Source: Nilaparvata lugens (lineage: Eukaryota > Arthropoda > Insecta > Hemiptera > Delphacidae). From it: 64,000 nt of DNA. The notes under the pieces were generated by a model. That model searched no databases, had not been told where the DNA came from, and saw only the letters and a program-made list of their open reading frames with translations. How positions within the stretch are numbered: position 1 is the stretch's first letter; every line of letters begins with the position of its first letter. The DNA lies in assembly GCF_014356525.2 (NCBI RefSeq), contig NC_052508.1, positions 45,487,858 to 45,551,857 on the forward strand, given 5' to 3'. This document shows, piece after piece, positions 49,630 through 59,454 of this stretch. The position numbers were made by a program, and so were the translations under genes.

Positions 49630-52600
49630 GTATCAAAAACATGTTGGAGGTTCAACGAACTTTAAACCTTGTTAAAAAAGCATATTATGCTACGATATGC
49701 ATAGGCCTACGCCATTATTTTTATTGTTGTGGGATTTGTTATAACTTTGGAATTACAAGCATCATCACTTCATCAATTATTTCAATCGATGCCTACCGTC
49801 AATCATCATGGTCATTTCTGTGCACGAAGAAAGCATGCGGTATGAGCGGTAGTGGTTACCTATTTGTGCGAGAGAGAAAAGTGATGGCGATTAAAATGGC
49901 TTTTGGTGGCTTATCAGTAGTAGCTGGTAGAATATCTGATCAGGCCATCTCCGTAATCTTACAATCATCGTTTGCCGCAGGATTTTAGGCCAATGGACAA
50001 GGTTACCGCTCACCTAAATCTCTGGTCGCGGTTATCAGATCTGAATCTCCACCACTCCTCCAGTTCACTCACACTCTCTCTCTCTCTCTCCTTCCTACTC
50101 GCATCTCCCCCTCATGTTTGGGAACAGGAATACTACTTTATCTGTCCATTGTCGGTTATCATTAGTTTTATTGCCGTAATTTGTACCCGTTCAATTTTCA
50201 TTACCTTCAATTTAGAAACTACTGCGTTCTACTGCCGACCAATAGTCGAATTGCATTCCCTCCCATCATCTTGCAACCAGTTGCGATTCTCAACTATACC
50301 TGCCATTATTTATTGGAGAAGAATGCAAAAGCACAACTGTAATGAAAAAATCTATTCGGACCATTAAAACGCTTATGCGCCGTGAAGGCGATCTCTGCAC
50401 ATTACAGATGGAATTCATTTCCTGATGGATTTGTCCTTTTCTTCTATAGAATTATGGATTGCTGATCAACAGCTATGAATAAATTATCATCAATTATATC
50501 ATAGTTATTAACCAGCTGTAAATTTATCATTACTTATAAATTATAATTCATTTTTAAAAGAATTCGGCACTTTATTTTCCCATACTCATATTATAATACA
50601 TGCGCTCATTTTAACAGAAGTAGTAGGCCTACACGGTTTTTCTACGTGCATATGAATGCATGTTGTAATACCAAGTGTAAAGATTGCATTGATTGGTTTA
50701 GAAATTCAATCTCCGCTATATAACAAAGTTCAGTATATTGAAATATTATTGGGATTAAATATTGTAGCTTTTGAAAAATACTTATAAGAAAGGGTCACAC
50801 CGGGTCATCTAACATACAAGCCTAGCTATATAAAAACATATGTAAAGACCAAATAGTACATTATTTACTACCAAGAATTATGAAAAACTATTACAGGTAC
50901 AGTACCGGCAGAAACATTTCAAAAGAAGGTACCGTACTGTAGGTAGATCAAAAGTAGATATTTTTCAAAAGAGTTATCAACCCTATTGATTTGTGTGTCT
51001 TCTATATGAATAGGCCTATGAATGGCAGGCTACGGTACCTAACAATATCTATGCCTACCATCACTCTATCAAAACGGTACCGCACTGTATCTTCATATAA
51101 TCATATACAGTATGTTATTTGTAGGACTGTTTGAATTTGTTATTATAGGCTACCGTATACAGAATATTTTGTAGAACACACAAAACAAAGGTATTCAAAT
51201 AATACACGTGTCCGTTTGTTTCTATTAAATACTGACGAAGTTTATCTAGAATATTATCTAAATTTGGCTAATATGAATTATTTATAAAACGATGTACCGA
51301 TAAACTATAAATTAAGACCATTGCGCCTGCTTCTCCCATTGTAAGGGAGACCACTTGAAGTAAAGATTCCTCTACATATCTTAAAACTCTACATTATTAT
51401 AGCTTGAAAACTACTTCTCGGTGGTTCGGAACCCACCTTTTGAGCTGTAGGTCCACTATCTAGACAGAGATCATCATAATCCGTCTCAAGCTCTCTCACT
51501 GCGCCCAACGAAACCTGTATGTGTAAATCCCATCACCCTCAGAAAAAAAACTAAATATACTGCAATTAATTATACTACGTTTCAGGGGAATTGAACAAAA
51601 ACTTGAAGGTTTTTACAATACTATACATTTTTATAGTGTCTATCCATGAAGATTGTACGAGTTTATTTAGAGAGTAGCAGGGCTCCTATATACAATAATA
51701 GGATGTAGCCGACCTCTGACGATTTTTATGAAACATTTTTCTCAATTCTTGCATCATCTTCCATTTGATTGAACATGTTTTTCAAACACTCGAATTAATT
51801 TGCTGTTCCGGTTACATTTTCGATTATAAAAATAGAAAAATTAAATTATAATGTGTAGTTTCTTATAGTGGTTATTATTATGCAAATTCATGGATGATAA
51901 TAAAATACCTTAATGGTTAATTAAAAGGTTAAACAACTTTTTAGTACTGAACAATGGATAAGAGGTAACGTTTTTTTTTTGTCAATTATCATCATGATAT
52001 AGCTACATTCATTATCAGTTAGTAATCTTTGATAAAAGTTGACTTTCCTCGTTGACATGCTTCCGTAATAAACATGGACCGGCAAAAAAGACTTGAATGG
52101 CAATAAATCAATCCTTATGTTTCTTGATAATAATCATGATTCAATAAGTGAATTGACAATAATATTCTCATAAACCATTATTCGTTTCATGATATTATTT
52201 CTATAATAGAAATAATGGATGTATGTTAACCTATGATAGACTTTGGATATGCTTACCTCCTTTATTACTACTCTAAACAGAACTGCGGGGTCAAAAATTG
52301 TCTTCCAAACTTTTTCCTCTATAATAACCCTCCGTTGACTGGACTATTAGGATCTTTATAAAATTCAATTCTATGTAGCTAGCCTATTCATTTTGATAGG
52401 TTTGATGTGAATAGGTAAAGAATGTTGTGTTATAGAATAAAACATTAAGCTACGGTATATATTTATATGATCTATTATTTTCGCAAGCTCTAGATTTCAA
52501 CGAATCCTATTATGCCTGAAACTGTAAAATATTAATCTATCTTTAATTCTGAATAAATTCTGTAGTAGCCTACCTACCTAACGTATTATTCAAGAATAAT

Positions 52601-53175
52601 ATTATAAAATAGAACCTAAACATTGCTGCTCCTGAAACTTGAAACTCATGCAAATTTAGGATACTTACAAATTTTCCAAACTTTCAAAAGCTCACATATT
52701 AACTTAAGAACTTTGTGGTTTTTACCAATGAAAAAATATAGGCCTAAATCAGATCTATTTTTTGATGTGTTTATGTGGTTACACAGAAATCGAATAACTC
52801 ACCTGGAAGTTTGAAGCGATATGTCCAATTGACAAAGAACAAACCATTGAGCATTTGAATTGAAGCGGGCACGGTATATACAGTTATAAAAGAAAGAGAC
52901 AAACACCTTTTACTAAAGGCGTTGTCGAATTATATAACGATAAAACTGTAACAGTACTGGTTAAGTCATTATTTGGTACTTGATGTTCTTGAGAATTAAT
53001 AGAATGTTATTTAATAACACTAAAAAAGTGGCTTTCTACAGTATATAGAATAATGGAGAACCCAGGAAGAATTTCAAAACTCTTTCTGGCAGCAAAAACG
53101 TATTCAAGTCTCTATAATTGATGGAATGATAATCGATCATTATTTTCGAATCGTGATCAAATATATTTAGAAAAT
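49630..53175. other. AT-rich DNA with no supported gene
   Basis: Open frames at 49641-49988 and 49972-50367 show no family signature and contain simple sequence (CTCTCTCTCTC). A 12-bp match to the foldback-element end (GACTGGACTATT at about 52338) suggests a lost copy. A repeat-like GGTTCGGAACCCACC occurs at about 51423. Confidence 0.35.
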
Positions 53176-53176
53176 A

Positions 53177-53600
53177 CAGAGTGACCACCAGAAGCATTTA
53201 CATTTTAGAAATGAAAAAACAATATTAATTTTTCAAGATGCAATTTTTAATTTTTCAAGTATCGCCGCTTTCAAGTAATCTAAAGTGATGTTTAATTATG
53301 GGGACATTTGAAAGAGCAAGTTTATCGACTTAAGCCACGTACTTTGGATTACTTGAAAGCGACGATACGTACTGGGGTGGTGTTGATCACCGAGGATACA
53401 CTGGAACGAGTGTGAAGAGCTTCCTGGGCAGAATGGAAAATTGCCTTGGAGAAAAAGGATGTCACCTTCCCGACATAATTTTCTCTACGTAAAAAAATGG
53501 TATATACTCACAGTATTTTACTCAAGTTGAATAAATTTTATCTTGAAAAATTAATAGGTTTTTCATTTTTAAAATGTGAACGTTTCTCGTGGTCACTCTG
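53177..53600. mobile_element. TIR element, 424 bp, with possible transposase C-terminal relic
   Basis: CAGAGTGACCAC at the left and GTGGTCACTCTG at the right are perfect inverted repeats, and TTTTTCATTTTTAAAATGTG near the right end mirrors the sequence inside the left end. The interior (about 53351-53480) reads LKATIRTGVVLITEDTLERV, stop, RASWAEWKIALEKK, reminiscent of the C-terminal tail of IS630/Tc1/mariner-type transposases. It also contains CAAGTAATC/GATTACTTG inverted pieces. Confidence 0.55.
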
Positions 53601-55194
53601 AAGTTATTCTGGATAAATTATACAGTACTGTGATCTTTGTAATTTTTGAAAAGTTTATTAAACCTACACACATGAGATAAATCACATAGGTACCACTTAT
53701 GCGGTATATGGATTTTATCAGTTGAGCCATTTTTAGAAGAATGGTCATCATTAACAATGTAAAGTATAATAAAATATATAGAAGCTACATTATTCATATG
53801 GGCGTAATTTAAAGATCTTCCAATTTTTTTAGAACCGCTTTTATCACTAATATTCTTTATAACTAATATTAATGGATGCAATTCTTGTAGGCCTACTATA
53901 TGGACTATATGGATATATTGAAGATGTTGGGTTTCAATTGCAATCATATGAGTACGGTACTGTAGGCATTTGAATATTGAATACTGTAATAATAAAGTGC
54001 TTCTGTTCATGGCATGGACATACTGTATGGGCGTATCAACAAGTGAACAAAGTCAATAAAAGAAACAGCCATATAGGGCATGGAAACAATATTAGGCCTA
54101 CCTAAAAGAAGTGTAGTTACAAGTCAGAAACAATAAACATGCAAAAAACACAAAAAAATCAACAAAAACATGGATGAAACATACCAAAAGCAGCAAGTTT
54201 CAGAAAAATAAAATATCTTGTCACATTCTGTAGATCAGAAAACTCCTTCGGATAATAGAAAAAGGGATTCTCCTGAATGAAAGCCCTCAGTCTTCTCTTC
54301 AAAGCCATCTTATAGAGGCAGACTCCTGGTTGAAACTGGTAGCTTGTCCAAAATAATTCTGGCTAACTGGTAGATGAGGCTGCTCTGGGTCCTCCCCAAT
54401 ATACAGTATGGGAGATCCAGCCTCAAACTGATTATGTTGTTATAGCCATGGGCATTACCCCTGGTAGTATACACGTAGTATGGACATTTCAAAACGCTCC
54501 TATAGCTGACCTGTAAATGAAGATATTAAACAAAGTTAGAATCTTTTCACTCACAAAGAGAGACCTATAATGAGCCAAAAAATCTGCTTCACAAAAAATC
54601 TGTATAGCCAATTCCTGCACCAATAGTATTTCCCCACAATGTGATACCATATACCATCACAGCACTTTGGAAAAAAGGAAAAATAGCACATTCAGAGTCG
54701 GCCCTCCTCTGGTGTACATCTTCTCAGGCTCCTGAGCAAGAATATCACTTCCACAGACTACAGTACTTATTGTATGTGCTCACCCCAGGACAACATTCCA
54801 GAGTGAAGCCAAGCAGTTTGTCAGATTACACCATTCCTCAGGTCAAACATAGCTTATTTGTATCTTCTCACCATATTTAGAAGAAAAAGGCTTTCCCAAA
54901 AAACAATATGTAACATTCCTTTCAAAAGTGCACATCATTCTGCCCAGGTCAGCCATGACACTGCTTGTATTCAGCATTTGAAGTGCTATCAGCATAGCAC
55001 ACCACTGTCGTGCCTCTTAATAGGGCAACATCATCAATCATGATCAAAAACAGGAGAGGGTTCGATACAGAGCCCTGGGGGAGCCCACTGCTCACTAATC
55101 TTACCAGAGACCTTTCACTACTTGTCAGCAACATCTGTTCACGTCTCTCCAGGTAGGAGCAGAGACGCAAAAGAGGAACGTTACCAATGTCATA

Positions 55195-55532
55195 TAGTGA
55201 GGTCCACGTTATAATGATAGTGGATAATGATAGTGGATAATGATAGTGGATAATGATAGTGGATAATGATAGTGGATAATGATAGTGGATAATGATAGTG
55301 GATAAAGATAGGTAAAAGATAGGATAAAGATAATGGATAATGATAGATAAAGATAGGAGAACAGCGTTGTCGATTCTCTGCTTAAATTAATTATATTTCT
55401 GCATTGTCAAAAACAGATTTAGTATTGTTGCGGAGCTAGAAAAGGATAGTACTATTTGCTTTGTCGAATGATAGATAAGGATAGCAACATCAAAGTTAAT
55501 CAAATACTGTTATTATAACGTGGAACTCACTA
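55195..55532. mobile_element. TA-flanked MITE inserted in the LINE relic, 338 bp
   Basis: TAGTGAGGTCCACGTTATAA at the left is inverted relative to TTATAACGTGGAACTCACTA at the right, with TA at 55193-55194 and 55533-55534. Removing the element and one TA rejoins the LINE reading frame as ELSSYDIGNVP, which defines both borders. It contains a 13-bp tandem array (55211-55306). Confidence 0.85.
55211..55306 (+). repeat. 13-bp tandem array ATAATGATAGTGG, about seven copies
   Basis: Near-identical head-to-tail copies inside the MITE, followed by looser GATA-rich units to about 55350. Confidence 0.9.
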
Positions 55533-56045
55533 TAGGAAGAGAGTTCACCGAGAAAAATATCATGATCCAGAGTGTCAAAAGCCTTTCCAAGGTCACACAC
55601 AGCAGTGTGTGCCCAGCAAAGCCAGGGAGGCTTTCTCAACTTCAAGAATGATAGGCCTACATTAAACAGCCTCTATAGCCTACTGTTGACTTTTCTGAAG
55701 CTACCATTTTGGTTATACTGCGTGCCAGAAAAAATACCATTTCAACTCACAGAATTCATGGAGTTGCTCAGCCATTACCATTTCAAATTATATCATAGAG
55801 AGGATTGACAATAATATTGATATGGTAGGCCTATAATTATTATTCACAGTACCCCTAATACCTAATATCACCCATTTTGAACATGTCATGTATTGAGTAC
55901 TCTATGTGTTCTCTTGGCCCTCGATGCTCGAGGCTCTGTTTGTGTGTGTGCCAGGGGAACATCAACTGTTCAATGGAAGAGCCGATCGACTGTAAACAGA
56001 GATGGCCTTGAAGTTCCTAGCGTTCCACAATTCCACTTTGAATAG

Positions 56046-56198
56046 TTTGAAGTAATGCGCATGCGCTGGATCGACCAATAGAATTTACACGCGCGACTAG
56101 CCATTACATTTCAAAATTGCTAATACTTTGAAGTAATGCGCGTGCGCTGGATCGACCAATAGAATTTACACGCGCGACTAGCCACTACATTTTAAAGC
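56046..56198. promoter_or_regulatory. 81-bp tandem duplication with NRF1-like and CCAAT motifs
   Basis: Copies start at 56046 and 56127 (TTTGAAGTAATGCGC). Each carries TGCGCATGCGC or TGCGCGTGCGC (NRF1/erect-wing consensus), then GACCAATAG (CCAAT) and ACACGCGCGACTAGCC. A further GC-rich dyad (CGCAGCGTCACTGCG) follows at about 56218. It resembles a housekeeping promoter, but no gene start was found next to it. Confidence 0.45.
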
Positions 56199-56559
56199 CT
56201 AGGTTTCTCTGAACCACGCAGCGTCACTGCGTGATGCGGGATGCGCGATGAAGTAATCACGCAAAAGTCTGCTGCAGCTATTGATAGGGAAGTGTTTTCT
56301 CTGACTTCACTCGCGCAATTCTCTGTAATTCCCTCTGCATGGATACATGTTGGTATCAAGTACATGTTCTACGAGAATCAAAATATCTCATCCCCGAAAT
56401 TCACAAGCTGATGTATAGCCAAACTACAAAATATAAACACGACCTAAAAGATGAAGAAACCTTAAGGGTTTGAAAGGGAAGGTTAGGAGGTGGGGTTCTT
56501 GCTTTTATATGGCAAAATGCTTGTATTATTCAAATGTTTTAATAATTATTGTTTTATAA

Positions 56560-57291
56560 TTCGAAAAAACAGTGTTCACAACCACAAACCTAGAAGTTAC
56601 CAGACTACAAACTAAATATGGAACAATCAACAGGGTTCCAGGTTTTAAATATTCAGGAGAGGTTATTTCGGAGAGATTATCACAGCAGGATAGAATAAAG
56701 AAAGCTCATAAAGGCCTAGGGCTGGTGCAATCCATTTACAATAAAAAATGCTTGTCTCTTCACACTAAAATTAGACATTATAATACAGTAATAAAGTCAT
56801 CAATGCTATATGCCAGTGAGACCCTAAATCTCAACAGGAAAGCTGATCTAGAAAATTTGAAGAAAGAAGAAAGGAAAATAATTAGAAAAATTCTAGGTCC
56901 GAGATTAACTGAGAATGGTTATAGATTACAGAAAAATAGCACAGTTGAGCAACATTCAAATATTGTAACAGACATGAGAAGAAGACGTCTAAAATTCTAT
57001 GGTCATATCATGAGGCTCCTTGACCATAGAATCACAAAAAAAGTAGTAAAATATGTAGCTTCGCTTGCCTATGGAGGAGAATGGATTAGGAATGTTAAGA
57101 AAGATCTAGTTTTGGCAGGAATTACTGATGATGAAATTAAAAATAGAAATAATTTCAAAACAAAAGTGAACAAATGGGAAATTATTCCAGAGATAAAAGC
57201 ACCAAGAGTTGGCACAAGATGGAGTGAAGAAAGAAAAGCTGCATTTTCTCAGAGAATGAAAAGCTGGTGGGCATACAAGAAAACCGCCTAG
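56560..57291 (+). pseudogene. 5'-truncated LINE reverse transcriptase C-terminal fragment
   Basis: An uninterrupted 243-codon frame without a natural start: KTVFTTTNLEVTRLQTKYGT, FKYSGEVISERL, SSMLYASETLNLNRK, ERKIIRKILGP and RRRRLKFYGHIMRL. This is the thumb and C-terminal region common to RTE- and Jockey-like endonuclease/reverse-transcriptase proteins. The RT catalytic core is absent, so it is a dead-on-arrival insertion. The intact frame suggests a fairly recent event. Confidence 0.8.
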
Positions 57292-57299
57292 TCTAATAA

Positions 57300-58095
57300 A
57301 AATCGATGATCATGATTTTTCGCCACACTTGGATGTAATGAGCTGGTTTACGTGCATCATATGGAGGCCGAAAGTGATTGTTTTCCGACCAGGCCGGTAA
57401 AACTTTACTGCCCTAGGGCTGTAAAATGACCTTGAATAACAGCTGATCGTGTCCGATCTCACAAATCATAGAGCGATAATCTCATAACAATTGTAAAAAT
57501 CTATATAATTATGTATCGTGAATCGCGGTATTATGTCTATAATATATTTTATAAATTACTGTTTCATAATTTAATATTTATAAATAGCCTCAACAATATA
57601 ATGTTGGCTGCATTGTTCATTGTCAGAAAGGTACGTATTGCTAGTATTTAAAAGTGAAGAAACGAATTTGAAATCAAAGTACAATAATTATATCAATATT
57701 TAAAAGTAATAATTATAATTATTATTAATAATTATTGTTTCTTTTTATTATCGAATTCCACTTCTTAATGCAATACAATCAACAATAATAATAAGAAAAT
57801 ACAGCAGAGTTCTGAAGTTTAAGGTAAGCCAACTGGTGAAACTCATCCTTGACTGAAAATTCCTAGTAATTTTTCCGAAATTCATTATTAAAACTGTTAG
57901 ATAATATTTTTCTTCAATATTAAACCATATAGAGAAAACATTAGGCTCAATCAAGATTGAATCTTCGAATGTTTTCTCTATGATTTAACTATTTTCAGAG
58001 CAATATTTTGTTGTGAAAATGCCGGCACCGGCTCCAAATTTGCTGCTATACACTATATTATAGTAGTAGCCTAGATTTCCCCCACTTTCAACAAT
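57300..58095. other. AT-rich DNA, nothing recognised
   Basis: Follows the LINE fragment. The early part may be its 3' UTR; no clear poly(A) or tandem tail is visible. Confidence 0.35.
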
Positions 58096-58100
58096 ACGCA

Positions 58101-58190
58101 ATGGCCAAGAGTGTAAAGGCGTAATACATCAGTACTCATAATTCAGTGATTAACATGATCAAGGTTTGAATCTTGGTCAATGACATTTTT
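58101..58190 (+). mobile_element. tRNA-derived SINE head
   Basis: ATGGCCAAGAGTGTAAAGGCG (A-box region like tRNA-Leu/Ser) and AAGGTTTGAATCTTGG (B box) are about 50 bp apart, so a long variable-arm spacing is retained. The acceptor stem is degraded. Confidence 0.5.
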
Positions 58191-58199
58191 TTTTGTCGA

Positions 58200-58990
58200 T
58201 GAATTTCGACTTTTATTAGCTATTTTTTATATTAGTTACCGTACTTACTTTTTTTTAAATTTCAATCAATTTTTTAGATATATTTTGAGTAATTTGAGAC
58301 AAAACTGTGAAACATGCAATTATATTAATTTTTTCATCGCATTTATTTCAAAATAGTAATGAAAATTCTATTCTATAAGCGCAAAGCGCCCGGTGCAATA
58401 TCTCATGGATAAATGGATGAATTATTATTTATTTTGGAAGTATTATTTATAATACTGTATTATAATGCCAGATTGCACAAAAGTCTGTTAAATATTTGAG
58501 ATTAAATGTCATGAGAACCAATCAGAATAGACTGTAAATACAAACAATTTGAATGTACATTTGACCTCTCAGAAAAAAGTAGTAGAATCTGCTAGAGGAT
58601 TCATGTTCTCAAACAATCATAACTGCACATTCAACTTCTATTTAAATAACAAAGAATAAAATAATATAGATTTGTTGTATAAAAAGTATAATGATTGTAT
58701 GTATAATTTATTTTACGTGAAAAACAAAGAATTAACTGTCAATAATGCTTATTTTTTATAATTTAATATGTATTTATGTATCTAGTATAATTAAATAGGT
58801 ATTTAAACTATCAATAAATGATCATTTCTATAACTTGATATGAATTATTTTGTAGTTTTGATACCGAACAATAGAATACAATGATACTATCATAACCTCA
58901 TTAACATTGTATGATTTATAGTAGCATAACCTTAAAATTTTGCTTTCAAAATTGCCAACTTAACATTATTATTATTTTTTTTTTGGTGTG
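58200..58990. other. AT-rich DNA upstream of the THAP gene, nothing recognised
   Basis: No coding exon, RNA or element boundary seen. Confidence 0.4.
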
Positions 58991-58999
58991 GCAAAAAAT

Positions 59000-59125
59000 A
59001 GTGTTCGCAACACAGGTAAAAATGTTTTTCCGGCTCTCGAACGCTTCAAGTTCTCGACTTCGTCTCGAACTTGAAAACCACGATCTCGAGCCGGAAAACG
59101 TACATTTTCGACCCTAGGTGCGAAA
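59000..59125. repeat. Imperfect hairpin of about 125 bp
   Basis: GTTTTTCCGGCTC...TTCAAGTTC at the left pairs with GAACTTGAA...GAGCCGGAAAACG at the right; outer TTCGCA/TGCGAA extends it. An AATAATAATAATTATTATTATT palindrome follows at about 59163-59188. Probably a miniature palindromic element, about 330 bp upstream of the THAP ATG. Confidence 0.65.
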
Positions 59126-59352
59126 TATACTGTTACGTCTTCCACTTCGGGAGCTCTACGACTAATAATAATAATAATTATTATTATTGTAAAGCAGAAA
59201 CAGAAAGCTTGCATGTCAGAAAATGTTTGTGTTATATAATTTGACTATACGACACCATATGATTTTCAAGAATGCTATATTCTGCCTACTCTGTAACTTA
59301 CTACAGCCTAGAAACTATAAAGACTGGGCACAGAGGACTGGGTACACGCAGT

Positions 59353-59362
59353 CGCCATTTTG
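59353..59362 (+). promoter_or_regulatory. YY1/pho-like motif in the THAP gene promoter region
   Basis: CGCCATTTTG (reverse complement CAAAATGGCG) lies about 95 bp upstream of the THAP-gene ATG, the position typical of YY1/pleiohomeotic sites near start sites of TATA-less genes. There is no TATA box nearby. Function is inferred. Confidence 0.3.
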
Positions 59363-59454
59363 AGTCATAGCATAGCATTCGTTTCAACTGCCTGTATTGC
59401 TTTGCTTCGACAGTGGTGATAATATTTTGATATTTTTAATAATTCTAATTCATC

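Larger units (their letters stand above)
54310..55625 (-). pseudogene. Decayed non-LTR (LINE) reverse transcriptase, split by a MITE
   Basis: Minus strand, N to C: DLGKAFDTLDHDIFLGEL (about 55540-55600), [MITE 55195-55532], YDIGNVPLLRLCSYLERREQ, SGLPQGSVSNPLLFLIMIDD with altered active site CYADSTS (54949-55170), YGITLWGN (about 54640), and YTTRGNAHGYNN...LDKLPVS (54310-54492). These are the usual RT motifs in order, with several frameshifts and stops. Inactive. Confidence 0.75.

Noticed and set aside
49641..50367. Two overlapping frames of 115 and 131 codons
   Set aside because: No recognisable motif, contain simple CT repeats, and no splice context.
54641..54880. 79-codon plus-strand frame
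   Set aside because: Antisense shadow of the LINE relic (YGITLWGN region).
55211..55306. CRISPR-like array
   Set aside because: Units are contiguous 13-bp tandem repeats without spacers, and the DNA is from an insect.
58101..58190. Possible tRNA-Leu/Ser gene
   Set aside because: The acceptor stem does not pair and the B box is degraded; better explained as a SINE.
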